A program made the position numbers and the translations under genes. A DNA stretch of 64,000 nt from the NCBI RefSeq assembly GCF_006539725.1, contig NZ_BJNO01000022.1, positions 1 through 64,000 of the forward strand, written 5' to 3'. The notes under the pieces were generated by a model. That model did no database searches. It saw only the letters and a list, made by a program, of their open reading frames with translations, and was not told where the DNA came from. The DNA is from Klebsiella terrigena. Lineage in GTDB: Bacteria; Pseudomonadota; Gammaproteobacteria; Enterobacterales; Enterobacteriaceae. Positions within the stretch are counted from its first letter, which is position 1, and each line of letters starts with the position of its first letter. Shown one piece after another: positions 21,319 through 32,965 of this stretch.

Positions 21319-21690
21319 GTGACTTCATCACGTTTTACTACCGGCCTGGAGATGCTGCAGCGCGTTGACGGTAAGGGCGGCGAAGCCGTCGTTAACAGCC
21401 TGAGCGACATCGCCCCTGATTTTGCCCGCTATCTGGTTGAGTTCCCTTTTGGCGATATTTACGCCAGACCCGGGCTCGATTTACGCAGTCGTGAAATCGC
21501 CACTATTGCCGCCCTGACCGCTTCAGGCAACGCGGCCCCGCAGCTCAAGGTGCACATCGCAGCCGGGCTGCACGTCGGCCTGACGCAGGAAGAGATCGTT
21601 GAAGTGATCATGCAGATGGCGGTGTATGCCGGATTCCCGGCCGCCCTCAACGGGCTGTTCGCCGCCAAAGAGGTGTTCGCCGGGCGCTAG
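21319..21690 (+). CDS. Carboxymuconolactone decarboxylase (AhpD-like) family protein
   Basis: This 123-residue protein matches the CMD family: LDLRSREIATIAALTASGN, then APQLKVHIAAGLHVGLTQEEIVEV-type sequence, in the order typical of gamma-carboxymuconolactone decarboxylases. The CxxC of AhpD peroxidases is absent, so a peroxidase role is unlikely. A GTG start at 21319 follows the ribosome-binding site GAGGAAAG. The divergent LysR regulator probably controls it. Substrate unknown; no protocatechuate genes are nearby, so it may be a stand-alone family member. Confidence 0.8.
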   Translation: MTSSRFTTGLEMLQRVDGKGGEAVVNSLSDIAPDFARYLVEFPFGDIYARPGLDLRSREIATIAALTASGNAAPQLKVHIAAGLHVGLTQEEIVEVIMQMAVYAGFPAALNGLFAAKEVFAGR

Positions 21691-21693
21691 CGG

Positions 21694-21724
21694 CAAAAGA
21701 GACCGGACGGGCGTCCGGCCTCTC
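21694..21724 (-). terminator. metL (metBL) terminator
   Basis: On the minus strand, GAGA plus CCGGAC pairs with GTCCGG plus TCTC around a GGGC-type loop with a small bulge, and TTTT follows. It lies 12 bp past the metL stop and can also mark the end of the convergent CMD-family gene. Confidence 0.7.
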
Positions 21725-21735
21725 TGACAGGGAGA

Positions 21736-24168
21736 TTACAGCAGCTGCGCCAGGCGATTAATATCCGATTGAATCGCGCCGGCGGTCACATCGCGCCCGG
21801 CGCCCGGGCCGCGGATCACCAGCGGATTATCACGATACCAGCGGCTATCGATAGCAAACACGTTATCGCACGGTAGCAGCGCCGCCAGCGGATGCTCCTG
21901 GCGCACGGCTTCAACGCCGACGCGCGCCTTGCCATTGGCGTCAAAACGCGCGACATAGCGCAGCACCAGGCCCATTTCGCGGGCGGCCTCAAGGCGCTGC
22001 AGCATCTGCTCGTTCAGCTCTTCGCCATTCTCAAAGAAGTGATCGACGGACCCTTCTTCGCAGTGCGCCGGCACCAGCGATTCCACGCGCACCTGGTCAG
22101 GCTCGATATCATAGCCCGCCTCACGCGCGAGGATCACCAGCTTGCGCATCACGTCTTTGCCCGAAAGGTCAACGCGCGGATCCGGTTCAGTTAGCCCCTG
22201 CTGCCATGCCTGATCGACCAGATCGGTAAACGGCACCGTCCCGTCAAACTGCAGGAACAGCCAGGAGAGCGTCCCGGAGAAAATACCGCTCAGCGCCAGA
22301 ATGGTATCGCCGCTATCGATCAGATCGCGCACCGTGTGGTTTACCGGCAGCCCGGCGCCAACGGTGGCGTTGTAGAGCCAATGACGCCCCGTTTTCTCAA
22401 ACGCGTCGTGGATCTGACGGTATTTATCGCTGCTGCTGGCCCCGGCCAGCTTATTGGCGCTGATCACGTGGAAACCGTGGCTGGCAAAATCAAGATACTG
22501 ATCCGCCAGCTGCGCGCTGGCGGTCACGTCCAGCACCACTAAATCGTCGTACGGGTGGGCACGCATCCACAGGAACAGCGATTCTTCATCCTGCTCAACG
22601 GCTTCATCATGGAAGAAGGCCAGCGCACGGCTGGCGTCCAGCCCTTCGTAATTCAGCAGGCTACGGCGGCTATCCACCACCCCGGCGAGAACAAACTCAA
22701 AGCCGGTGCGCGCGGAAAGCGTGGTTTGCTCGCGAGCAAACAGCTCCAGCCAGCGGGAACCGATGTTGCCTTTGCCAAACAGCACCAGACCAATACGCTT
22801 TTCCGCGCGGAACAGCGACTGGTGCAGGCCCTGAATCAGGCTCTCGGTTGGGCCCGCGCGCAGTACGGCAACCAGGCTAATCCCCTCTTCAGACTGCCAG
22901 GTAAACTCAACCGGCTGCCCTTTCAGCTGCTGCCAGAAGCGGTGGCAGTGCAGCGGATTGCGGGTAACGCCCGCACCAACCATCGCCACCAGCGCCAGCT
23001 TCTGGCGTAAACGCAGCTCGCCAGGCAAACCGGCTTCGTCGAGCAGCCGCAGCGCGCTGTCCGCCACTTCGGCGGTATAGCAGAACTGCAGCAGCTTGCG
23101 GTCGGCATGCACGCCAACGGCCAGCGGGCGCAGCTGGGCGCGTTTAAAGATAAGATCCAGCTCCTTGTGCGCTAGCTTGAAATCCTGGCCCGCGGGCACC
23201 TGGAACTCAATCAGGCACACGTCGTCATGGCTGGTGACGATCCGCGCTCCGGTCCCGGAGGCCAGAACGCGTTCAATACGCGTTGAACCTTGCTCAGGGG
23301 TGTAGCTACAGCGCAGCTGCAGGTCGATATCGCTGCCGGAGACCGGCTGGAGCGTACGCGCGTGCAGCACCGGCGCCGCCAGGCGAGCCAGCTCGCTGGC
23401 TTCATCCAGGCGCAGCAGCGGCAGCAGGCAGGCATCCTTCACTTTACGCGGGTCGGCGCTGTAGACGCCGGCAACGTCGCTCCAGATAGTGACGCGGGAC
23501 GCGCCGGCCAGAGCACCGATTTGGGTGGCGGAGTAGTCGGAACCGTTACGCCCCAGCAGCACGGTTTCTCCGGCGTTGTTACGCGCGATAAAACCGGTCA
23601 CCACCAGACGTTTGTTCGGATGCTGCGCCATAAGCTGCTGCAGCAGCGGGTAGGATAAACCTTCATCCACCTGCGGCTGCGCCGAACGCTCGGCGCGCAG
23701 GAAGCTGCGCGCATCAAGCCACGCGGCCTCCAGCCCCAGCTGATTGAGGACTGCGGCCATCAGGCGCGCGGACCAGACTTCGCCGTGGCCAACCACTTCA
23801 GCGTATACCGCATCGGTGACGCCGCTATCCAGCAGGCCTGCCAGTCGTTCAAGATCGTGAATAAAGGTCGCGATAAGCGTGTCGGCAGCGTCTGCCGACA
23901 GCAGACCGGAGATCAGCTCCATGTGATAACGACGCAGCGACTGCTGTACCTGATGCGCAGAGAGGCGATCGGTCTGGCTGAGCTTCAGCCAGCTAATCAG
24001 CTGGTTGGTGGTGCTGCCAGCGGCGGAGACAACCATCATGTCGCCTGCCTGCGAGTATTCCGTCATGATCCCCGCGACGCGCAGGTAACATTTCGCATCC
24101 GCTAAACTACTCCCACCAAATTTGTGCAGCTGACGACCCTTCGCCCCTGCCTGCGCAATCACACTCAT
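21736..24168 (-). CDS. metL: Bifunctional aspartokinase II / homoserine dehydrogenase II
   Basis: MetL catalyses the first and third steps of the aspartate pathway towards methionine. The 810-residue protein has the E. coli length. The aspartokinase part is N-terminal (HKFGGSSLADAKCYLRVA, about 15-32; GRNGSDYSA near 207), a regulatory middle follows, and the homoserine dehydrogenase part (GLVLFGKGNIGSRWLEL near 460 onward, later NKLAGASS) is C-terminal. It follows metB with a 2-bp gap, so the two form the metBL operon repressed by MetJ. Confidence 0.97.
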   Translation of the reverse strand: MSVIAQAGAKGRQLHKFGGSSLADAKCYLRVAGIMTEYSQAGDMMVVSAAGSTTNQLISWLKLSQTDRLSAHQVQQSLRRYHMELISGLLSADAADTLIATFIHDLERLAGLLDSGVTDAVYAEVVGHGEVWSARLMAAVLNQLGLEAAWLDARSFLRAERSAQPQVDEGLSYPLLQQLMAQHPNKRLVVTGFIARNNAGETVLLGRNGSDYSATQIGALAGASRVTIWSDVAGVYSADPRKVKDACLLPLLRLDEASELARLAAPVLHARTLQPVSGSDIDLQLRCSYTPEQGSTRIERVLASGTGARIVTSHDDVCLIEFQVPAGQDFKLAHKELDLIFKRAQLRPLAVGVHADRKLLQFCYTAEVADSALRLLDEAGLPGELRLRQKLALVAMVGAGVTRNPLHCHRFWQQLKGQPVEFTWQSEEGISLVAVLRAGPTESLIQGLHQSLFRAEKRIGLVLFGKGNIGSRWLELFAREQTTLSARTGFEFVLAGVVDSRRSLLNYEGLDASRALAFFHDEAVEQDEESLFLWMRAHPYDDLVVLDVTASAQLADQYLDFASHGFHVISANKLAGASSSDKYRQIHDAFEKTGRHWLYNATVGAGLPVNHTVRDLIDSGDTILALSGIFSGTLSWLFLQFDGTVPFTDLVDQAWQQGLTEPDPRVDLSGKDVMRKLVILAREAGYDIEPDQVRVESLVPAHCEEGSVDHFFENGEELNEQMLQRLEAAREMGLVLRYVARFDANGKARVGVEAVRQEHPLAALLPCDNVFAIDSRWYRDNPLVIRGPGAGRDVTAGAIQSDINRLAQLL

Positions 24169-24170
24169 GT

Positions 24171-25331
24171 TTATTCCTCGTTTGCTGCCCGGAAGCCATT
24201 TTCCAGGTCGGCAATTAAATCTTCACCATCTTCAATACCGGTCGAAATACGCAGAAGCGTTTCTGAGATCCCCGCAGCCGCGCGCGCTTCAGGCGCCATG
24301 CCTGCGTGGGTCATCGTCGCAGCGTGAGAAATCAGACTTTCTACGCCTCCCAGCGACTCCGCCAGCGTAAATAGCGATAATCCGCTCAGGAAACGACGCA
24401 GCGTCTGCTCATCGCCATCCAGCTCGAAGCTTAGCATCGCACCAAAACCTTTTTGCTGACGCGCAGCAATCTCATGCCCCTGATTTTCCGGCAGAGATGG
24501 ATGATACAGTTTTTTCACCAGCGGCTGAGTTTTCAGATAGTCGACGATCGCCTGCGCGTTGCGCTGGGCCACCTCCATACGCGGGGAAAGCGTACGCAGA
24601 CCGCGCAGCAGCAGGTAGCTATCGAAGGCCCCGCCGGTGACGCCAATATTATTCGCCCACCATGCCAGTTCGGTGACAGTCTGCGGATCTTTGGCAATCA
24701 CCACGCCGGCGACAACGTCTGAGTGGCCGTTCAGGTATTTGGTGCACGAATGCAACACCAGATCGGCTCCCAGCGCCAGCGGATTTTGCAGTGCCGGGCT
24801 CAGGAAGGTGTTATCCACCACGCTCACCGCCCCCGCTTCACGCGCCAGCGTGCAGATTTTCGCAATATCCACCACTCTCAGCAATGGATTACTTGGGCTT
24901 TCAACCAATACCAGCTTCGGTTTTTCCGCCAGCGCGGCGCTCAGCGCCTGCTCATCGTTTTGATCGACAAACAGCACGCGGTAGCAGCCGCGTTTCGCCA
25001 GGCTATCAAACAGACGATAGCTGCCGCCGTAGCAGTCGTGCGGCGCCACCAGCAGATCGCCCGGCTTCAGATAAACGGTGGTCACCAGCAGAATAGCCGA
25101 CATGCCGGTATTGGTCAGAACCGCGCCCGCGCCGCCTTCCAGCTCCGCCAGAGCGCGCTGTACCACGTCACGCGTTGGGTTACCACGACGGGAATAGTCA
25201 TGGGCACGAGGTTCGTTAAAGCCGGTGAAGTTATAGGTGCTGGAAAGGTGGATCGGCGGGACAACGCAGCCGTACTGTTCGTCGTCATTTAAACCGCTAC
25301 GCACTGCGATGGTGGCCTGTTTACGCGTCAT
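24171..25331 (-). CDS. metB: Cystathionine gamma-synthase
   Basis: MetB joins O-succinylhomoserine and cysteine to make cystathionine. The 386-residue PLP enzyme of the Cys/Met family has the E. coli length: YSRRGNPTRD, the cofactor-stacking region LVAPHDCYGGSYRLFD and the Schiff-base lysine in HSCTKYLNGHSDV (about 198). It is the first gene of metBL and is divergent from metJ. The shared 268-bp region carries a run of met boxes. Confidence 0.97.
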   Translation of the reverse strand: MTRKQATIAVRSGLNDDEQYGCVVPPIHLSSTYNFTGFNEPRAHDYSRRGNPTRDVVQRALAELEGGAGAVLTNTGMSAILLVTTVYLKPGDLLVAPHDCYGGSYRLFDSLAKRGCYRVLFVDQNDEQALSAALAEKPKLVLVESPSNPLLRVVDIAKICTLAREAGAVSVVDNTFLSPALQNPLALGADLVLHSCTKYLNGHSDVVAGVVIAKDPQTVTELAWWANNIGVTGGAFDSYLLLRGLRTLSPRMEVAQRNAQAIVDYLKTQPLVKKLYHPSLPENQGHEIAARQQKGFGAMLSFELDGDEQTLRRFLSGLSLFTLAESLGGVESLISHAATMTHAGMAPEARAAAGISETLLRISTGIEDGEDLIADLENGFRAANEE

Positions 25332-25393
25332 GTTGGGCAGTTCCTGGGCTGAATCGGTGAAATGTCAGACTCCAGAGTAATCATTGTCACAAT

Positions 25394-25441
25394 AGACGTC
25401 AATACATCTGGACATCTAAACTTCTTTGCGTATAGATTGAG
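25394..25441. promoter_or_regulatory. MetJ operator between metB and metJ (five to six met boxes)
   Basis: Consecutive 8-mers AGACGTCA, ATACATCT, GGACATCT, AAACTTCT, then weaker TTGCGTAT and AGATTGAG, follow the met-box pattern without gaps. The array can repress metBL and metJ itself. Confidence 0.88.
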
Positions 25442-25599
25442 CAAACAGGAAATAGCCGTTAAAATTATATGCATTAGCGCACATCCGTATCGGCTTATCT
25501 CATGTCAGAAAGACGACTCATGCGGTAAACTACGCGCGATTATGGCCCGGACTCAAGATTCAGGCCCTTAACTAATGACTAGAGGATTAAAGGTATCTC

Positions 25600-25917
25600 A
25601 TGGCTGAATGGAGCGGCGAATATATCAGCCCATACGCTGAGCACGGTAAGAAGAGTGAGCAAGTAAAAAAAATTACGGTTTCCATTCCTCTGAAGGTGTT
25701 AAAGATCCTCACAGATGAACGCACGCGTCGTCAGGTCAACAACCTGCGTCACGCCACCAACAGCGAGCTGCTGTGTGAAGCGTTCCTGCATGCATTTACC
25801 GGTCAACCGTTGCCTAACGATGAAGACCTGCGTAAAGAACGCAGTGATGAAATTCCGGAAGCGGCGAAACAGATTATGCGTGAGATGGGCATCGACCCGG
25901 ATACGTGGGAATACTAA
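25600..25917 (+). CDS. metJ: Methionine regulon repressor MetJ
   Basis: MetJ is a ribbon-helix-helix repressor that uses S-adenosylmethionine as corepressor. At 105 residues it has the E. coli length and is nearly identical. The beta-strand that enters the DNA major groove is KKITVSIPL (about 23-31), followed by the two helices ([12 protein letters not shown] and [13 protein letters not shown]). It is divergent from metB across the MetJ operator and ends at a strong terminator. Confidence 0.98.
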   Translation: MAEWSGEYISPYAEHGKKSEQVKKITVSIPLKVLKILTDERTRRQVNNLRHATNSELLCEAFLHAFTGQPLPNDEDLRKERSDEIPEAAKQIMREMGIDPDTWEY

Positions 25918-25923
25918 GCCAAT

Positions 25924-25958
25924 AAAAAAGGGCAGAAGAAAGCTTCTGCCCTTTTTTA
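25924..25958 (+). terminator. metJ intrinsic terminator
   Basis: AAAAAGGGCAGAAG, an AAAG loop and CTTCTGCCCTTTTTT form a perfect stem with a T-run, 7 bp after the metJ stop. Confidence 0.92.
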
Positions 25959-25985
25959 TTTCTCCGCGTTTGACGGCGAGAGAAA

Positions 25986-26011
25986 CAAAAAAGCCGCCCT
26001 GAGGCGGCTTC
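25986..26011 (-). terminator. rpmE intrinsic terminator
   Basis: Reading the minus strand, GCCGCC-TCAG-GGCGGC is followed by TTTTTT. It lies about 14 bp beyond the rpmE stop. Confidence 0.9.
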
Positions 26012-26024
26012 TTCTTCCGGCAAC

Positions 26025-26249
<225 letters not shown>

Positions 26250-26318
26250 TCAGTTAAGGCCGCGTCGCTCTTCCAGCCCTAACGCCAGACACCACGCGAT
26301 GTTAATAATTTCCCGTAG

Positions 26319-28682
<2,364 letters not shown>

Positions 28683-28781
28683 GCCTTCTCTTGCGAGGCG
28701 GATCGAAAAAATTCAATGCTCATCACGTTTTTCATGAAAATTCTGTAACTCAACGCATCGACTATCTGCTAAAAATGTTGT

Positions 28782-28797
28782 TGATGTCAGATCACAA
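28782..28797. promoter_or_regulatory. Probable CRP site upstream of cytR
   Basis: TTGATGTCAGATCACA resembles the CRP consensus TGTGA-N6-TCACA with a strong right half. It lies about 37 bp before the cytR GTG. cAMP-CRP control of cytR is known in E. coli; this particular site is inferred. Confidence 0.5.
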
Positions 28798-28833
28798 GGG
28801 ATGTGTCTGCGCCAGTCAGCGAGGAGAAAACAG

Positions 28834-29862
28834 GTGAAGCCCAAAAAACAGGTGGTTGCCGCCACGATGAAAGACGTCGCCCTGAAGGCTAACGTTTCAA
28901 CGGCAACCGTATCCCGAGCGTTAATGAATCCCGATAAGGTTTCACAAACTACCCGTAATCGGGTGGAGCAGGCGGCGCTGGAAGTCGGCTATTTGCCGCA
29001 GTCGCTCGGGCGAAATATGAAACGCAACGAATCGCGCACGATCCTGGTGATTGTGCCGGATATTTGCGATCCCTTCTTCAGTGAAATCATCCGCGGTATC
29101 GAAATCACCGCTGCGGAACAGGGGTACCTGGTACTGATCGGCGACTGCGCCCATCAAAACCGTCAGGAAAAAACCTTTATCGACCTGATTATTACCAAGC
29201 AGATCGACGGCATGCTGCTGCTCGGCTCCCGGCTGCCGTTCGATGCCGGCGTAGAGGAGCAGCGCAATCTGCCGCCGATGGTGATGGCAAACGAGTTTGC
29301 GCCAGAGCTCGAGCTGCCCACGGTGCATATCGACAACCTCACCGCCGCCTTCAACGCCGTCAACTACCTGCACGAGCTGGGGCACAAGCGTATCGGCTGT
29401 ATCGCCGGTCCGGAAGAGATGCCGCTGTGCCACTACCGTCTGCAGGGCTACGTCCAGGCGCTGCGCCGCAGCGGGATAACCGTCGAGCCGCAGTATATTG
29501 CCCGCGGTAATTTTACCTATGAGGCCGGCTCTAACGCCCTCGAGCAGCTTTTATCGCTGCCCGTGCCGCCAACGGCGGTGTTCTGCCACAGCGATATTAT
29601 GGCGCTGGGGGCTCTGTCGCTGGCAAAACGTCGTGGCCTGAAAATTCCTGACGATTTGTCTATTATTGGTTTCGATAACATCTCTTTGTCTGAATTTTGC
29701 GATCCGCCATTGACGACCGTTGCGCAACCGCGCTTTGATATCGGCCGCGAAGCGATGCTGCTATTGCTGGACCAGCTGCACGGTCACAGCGTCAGCAGCG
29801 GCTCGCGACTGCTTGACTGCGAGCTGATCGTTCGTGGCAGTACGCGAAAAATCAGAGCATAA
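28834..29862 (+). CDS. cytR: LacI-family nucleoside regulon repressor CytR
   Basis: CytR represses deo, udp, tsx, nup and related genes together with CRP and responds to cytidine. The LacI helix-turn-helix is TMKDVALKANVSTATVSRAL, with the hinge near residue 50. The ligand domain carries VIVPDICDPFFSEIIRGIE and LPTVHIDNLTAAFNAVNY. I chose the GTG at 28834 (VKPKKQ, 342 residues) over the ATG 11 codons upstream because GAGGAG sits 7 nt before it and the E. coli protein (341) starts there. ftsN follows 91 bp downstream. Confidence 0.94.
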   Translation: MKPKKQVVAATMKDVALKANVSTATVSRALMNPDKVSQTTRNRVEQAALEVGYLPQSLGRNMKRNESRTILVIVPDICDPFFSEIIRGIEITAAEQGYLVLIGDCAHQNRQEKTFIDLIITKQIDGMLLLGSRLPFDAGVEEQRNLPPMVMANEFAPELELPTVHIDNLTAAFNAVNYLHELGHKRIGCIAGPEEMPLCHYRLQGYVQALRRSGITVEPQYIARGNFTYEAGSNALEQLLSLPVPPTAVFCHSDIMALGALSLAKRRGLKIPDDLSIIGFDNISLSEFCDPPLTTVAQPRFDIGREAMLLLLDQLHGHSVSSGSRLLDCELIVRGSTRKIRA

Positions 29863-29897
29863 CCATCAGGCTTTCGGGCCTGCTCTTCTGGTCAAAG

Positions 29898-29924
29898 GCC
29901 CGCCGCTTAAGTAACATGGCGGGC
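29898..29924 (+). promoter_or_regulatory. Hairpin between cytR and ftsN
   Basis: GCCCGCC (29898-29904) pairs with GGCGGGC (29918-29924) around a 13-nt loop. No U-run follows, so it may act as a weak attenuator or processing site between the two genes. Confidence 0.4.
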
Positions 29925-29953
29925 TGACGAATGAATAAGACAGCGAAACGATA

Positions 29954-30931
29954 GTGGCACAACGAGATTATGTACGCCGCAGCCAACCGGCTTCTTCGCG
30001 GCGCAAAAAGAGCAACACCCGAAGCTCAAGGAACAAGCAAAGCGGCCTTTCTGCTATTTCACCTACCATGGTGGCAATCGCGGCGGCCGTGCTGGTGGCC
30101 TTTATCGGTGGACTGTACTTCATCACGCACCACAAAAAAGAAGAAGCTGAAGCGCTGCAAAACCGCCAGGCGGCAGGTAACGGCCTACCGCCGAAACCGG
30201 AAGAGCGCTGGCGCTATATTAAAGAGCTGGAAAGCCGTCAGCCTGGCGTACGTGCGCCAACTGAACCAACGGCCGGCGGCGAAGTGATGAAGCCTGAACA
30301 GCTGACCAACGAACAGCGCCAGCTGCTGGCACAGATGCAGGCCGATATGCGCCAGCAGCCTACTCAGCTGACCGAGGTGCCGTGGAACGAACAGACCCCG
30401 GCACAGCGTCAGCAGACGCTGCAGCGTCAGCGTCTGGCTCAGCAGCAGGTACAGCAGCAGCAGTGGGCGCAAACCCAGCAGCAGGCGCCGGTGCAGCAGC
30501 CGCGCGTACAGCAGCGGGTTGTAGAACAGCCAGCACAGCAGCCGAAGCCGGTACAGCAGCCGAAACAAACGGCGGCAGCGACGCAGCCGTATCAGGATCT
30601 GCTGCAGACGCCAGCGCATACCGCAGCGGCACCTAAAACACAGGCGGCCGCGCCGGTTGCGCGAGTTGAAGAGGCGCCAAAAGCCGCAGCCGAGAAGAAA
30701 GACGATCGCAGCTGGATGATCCAGTGCGGCTCCTTTAAAGGAGCTGAACAGGCGGAAACCGTCCGTGCTCAGCTGGCCTTTGAAGGATTTGCCTCGCACA
30801 TCACCACCAACAACGGCTGGAATCGCGTGGTCATTGGGCCGCTGAAAGGCAAGGAAAATGCCAACGACATGATCGGTCGCCTGAAAATGGCCGGGCATGC
30901 AAACTGCATTCGTCTCGCCGCCAGGGGTTGA
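29954..30931 (+). CDS. ftsN: Essential cell-division activator FtsN
   Basis: FtsN is the late divisome protein that triggers septal peptidoglycan synthesis. The 325-residue protein starts at a GTG (29954, MAQRDYVRRS as in E. coli). It has a basic cytoplasmic tail with the FtsA-binding RRK region, one transmembrane helix (about 36-57), the periplasmic essential segment around PPKPEERWRYIKELESRQ (about 76-93), a long Gln/Ala/Pro-rich linker (about 120-245) and a C-terminal SPOR domain (about 250-325) that binds denuded glycan. The linker differs most from E. coli and is rich in QQ and VQQP repeats. Confidence 0.96.
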   Translation: MAQRDYVRRSQPASSRRKKSNTRSSRNKQSGLSAISPTMVAIAAAVLVAFIGGLYFITHHKKEEAEALQNRQAAGNGLPPKPEERWRYIKELESRQPGVRAPTEPTAGGEVMKPEQLTNEQRQLLAQMQADMRQQPTQLTEVPWNEQTPAQRQQTLQRQRLAQQQVQQQQWAQTQQQAPVQQPRVQQRVVEQPAQQPKPVQQPKQTAAATQPYQDLLQTPAHTAAAPKTQAAAPVARVEEAPKAAAEKKDDRSWMIQCGSFKGAEQAETVRAQLAFEGFASHITTNNGWNRVVIGPLKGKENANDMIGRLKMAGHANCIRLAARG

Positions 30932-30955
30932 AACCCTCAAAATCCCCCCCATCTA
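30928..30955 (+). promoter_or_regulatory. Sigma-32 heat-shock promoter of hslVU
   Basis: A -35 element with TTGAAA (30928-30933) and a -10 element CCCCATCTA (30947-30955) are 13 bp apart, matching the sigma-32 consensus CTTGAAA / CCCCATNT. The -35 overlaps the ftsN stop codon. The same promoter is known for E. coli hslVU. Confidence 0.85.
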
Positions 30956-30968
30956 TAATTGCATTCCG

Positions 30969-30987
30969 CCCCGCGTAAAGCGCGGGG
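30969..30987 (+). promoter_or_regulatory. hslVU 5' UTR stem-loop
   Basis: CCCCGCG, TAAAG and CGCGGGG form a compact 7-bp GC hairpin in the leader before hslV. A leader hairpin that stabilises the hslVU message has been described in E. coli; the function here is by analogy. Confidence 0.7.
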
Positions 30988-31022
30988 CCCCTATTCCGCT
31001 TTTGTAACCAAGGGGTCTGCTC

Positions 31023-31553
31023 GTGACAACAATAGTTAGTGTTCGCCGTAACGGCCATGTGGTTATTGCCGGTGATGGCCAGGCCACGCTGGGCAACACC
31101 GTAATGAAAGGCAACGTGAAAAAAGTCCGCCGTCTCTACAATGACAAAGTGATTGCGGGCTTCGCCGGCGGCACCGCAGACGCCTTTACGCTGTTTGAAC
31201 TGTTTGAACGTAAACTGGAAATGCACCAGGGCCATCTGGTCAAAGCCGCCGTTGAGCTGGCGAAGGACTGGCGTACCGATCGCATGCTGCGTAAGCTGGA
31301 AGCGCTGCTGGCGGTAGCGGATGAGAACTCGTCCCTGATCATCACCGGTAACGGTGACGTGGTGCAGCCAGAAAATGATTTAATTGCTATCGGCTCCGGT
31401 GGTCCCTACGCCCAGGCCGCTGCTCGCGCTCTGCTGGAAAATACCGATTTGGGCGCTCGCGACATCGCAGAGAAGGCGTTGAATATTGCAGGCGATATCT
31501 GCATTTATACCAACCATTTCCACACCATCGAAGAATTAGCCTCTAAAGCGTAA
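31023..31553 (+). CDS. hslV: ATP-dependent protease peptidase subunit HslV (ClpQ)
   Basis: HslV forms the double-hexameric proteolytic core of HslUV. The 176-residue protein starts at GTG. Removing Met exposes the N-terminal catalytic threonine in [35 protein letters not shown] and [14 protein letters not shown] are the conserved segments around the active site. It lies 9 bp before hslU and is transcribed from the sigma-32-type promoter. Confidence 0.98.
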   Translation: MTTIVSVRRNGHVVIAGDGQATLGNTVMKGNVKKVRRLYNDKVIAGFAGGTADAFTLFELFERKLEMHQGHLVKAAVELAKDWRTDRMLRKLEALLAVADENSSLIITGNGDVVQPENDLIAIGSGGPYAQAAARALLENTDLGARDIAEKALNIAGDICIYTNHFHTIEELASKA

Positions 31554-31562
31554 GGATCTCCC

Positions 31563-32897
31563 ATGTCTGAAATGACCCCACGCGAAATTGTCAGCGAACT
31601 GGACAAACATATTATTGGTCAGGACGCCGCTAAGCGTTCTGTCGCTATCGCCCTGCGTAACCGCTGGCGCCGCATGCAGCTTAGCGAAGAGCTGCGCCAT
31701 GAAGTTACGCCGAAAAACATTCTGATGATCGGCCCAACCGGCGTCGGTAAAACCGAAATCGCGCGTCGCCTGGCAAAACTGGCCAACGCGCCGTTCATCA
31801 AAGTGGAAGCGACCAAATTCACCGAAGTGGGCTATGTCGGTAAAGAAGTGGATTCCATCATCCGCGATCTGACCGATGCGGCGATCAAAATGGTCCGCAT
31901 GCAGTCCATCGATAAAAACCGCTACCGTGCGGAAGAGCTGGCGGAAGAGCGCATTCTTGACGTGCTGATCCCACCGGCGAAAAATAACTGGGGCCAGGCT
32001 GAGCAAACTCAGGAGCCGTCCGCGGCGCGTCAGGCATTCCGCAAAAAACTGCGCGAAGGCCAGCTCGACGATAAAGAAATCGAGATTGACCTTGCCGCTG
32101 CGCCAATGGGCGTAGAGATCATGTCCCCTCCGGGCATGGAAGAGATGACCAGCCAGCTGCAGTCCATGTTCCAGAACCTGGGCGGGCAGAAGCAGAAGCC
32201 GCGCAAGCTGAAAATCAAAGACGCGATGAAGCTGCTGATTGAAGAAGAAGCGGCCAAACTGGTTAACCCGGAAGAGCTGAAGCAGGACGCTATCGACGCG
32301 GTTGAGCAGCACGGTATCGTATTTATCGACGAGATCGACAAAATCTGTAAGCGCGGCGGCAATAGCTCCGGCCCGGACGTGTCTCGTGAAGGCGTCCAGC
32401 GCGATCTGCTGCCGCTGGTTGAAGGCTGTACCGTCTCAACCAAGCACGGCATGGTGAAAACTGACCATATCCTGTTTATCGCCTCCGGCGCATTCCAGGT
32501 GGCCAGTCCGTCAGACCTGATCCCTGAGCTGCAGGGTCGTCTGCCGATTCGCGTCGAGCTGAAAGCGCTGACCACCGAAGATTTCGAGCGCATCCTGACC
32601 GAGCCGAACGCCTCGATTACCGTACAGTATAAGGCGCTGATGGCCACCGAAGGCGTGAGCATTGAGTTTACGCAAGACGGCATCAAGCGTATCGCTCAGG
32701 CCGCATGGCAGGTCAACGAAACCACCGAGAACATCGGCGCGCGCCGTCTGCATACCGTCCTGGAGCGTCTGATCGAAGATATCTCCTACGATGCCAGCGA
32801 AATGAACGGCCAGAGCATCACCATTGACGCTGAATATGTCGGTAAACATCTCGATGTTCTGGTGGCAGATGAAGATCTGAGTCGTTTTATCCTATAA
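31563..32897 (+). CDS. hslU: ATP-dependent protease ATPase subunit HslU (ClpY)
   Basis: HslU is the AAA+ unfoldase that feeds HslV. The 444-residue protein has Walker [18 protein letters not shown] (about 57-73), an intermediate (I) domain rich in charged helices (about 110-240), Walker [10 protein letters not shown] (about 252-260), sensor and C-terminal helices, and ends DLSRFIL, the C-terminal tail that inserts into HslV. A hairpin terminator follows, separating it partly from menA. Confidence 0.98.
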   Translation: MSEMTPREIVSELDKHIIGQDAAKRSVAIALRNRWRRMQLSEELRHEVTPKNILMIGPTGVGKTEIARRLAKLANAPFIKVEATKFTEVGYVGKEVDSIIRDLTDAAIKMVRMQSIDKNRYRAEELAEERILDVLIPPAKNNWGQAEQTQEPSAARQAFRKKLREGQLDDKEIEIDLAAAPMGVEIMSPPGMEEMTSQLQSMFQNLGGQKQKPRKLKIKDAMKLLIEEEAAKLVNPEELKQDAIDAVEQHGIVFIDEIDKICKRGGNSSGPDVSREGVQRDLLPLVEGCTVSTKHGMVKTDHILFIASGAFQVASPSDLIPELQGRLPIRVELKALTTEDFERILTEPNASITVQYKALMATEGVSIEFTQDGIKRIAQAAWQVNETTENIGARRLHTVLERLIEDISYDASEMNGQSITIDAEYVGKHLDVLVADEDLSRFIL

Positions 32898-32925
32898 TCC
32901 GGTTCAATATATTTTCATCACAATC

Positions 32926-32953
32926 GATGGGGCTATAAATAGCCCCATTTTTT
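32926..32953 (+). terminator. hslVU terminator
   Basis: ATGGGGCTA, a TAAA loop and TAGCCCCAT run into T7. It lies 30-56 bp past hslU and only about 12 bp before menA, so menA may rely on read-through or its own promoter. Confidence 0.88.
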
Positions 32954-32965
32954 TGGCCGGAACCT

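Noticed and set aside
21319-21690. AhpD alkylhydroperoxidase
   Set aside because: The CxxC active-site motif required for AhpD activity is absent, so I kept only the wider family name.
31536-32312. 258-codon minus-strand frame opposite hslU
   Set aside because: Shadow of hslU, with no start context and no domain.
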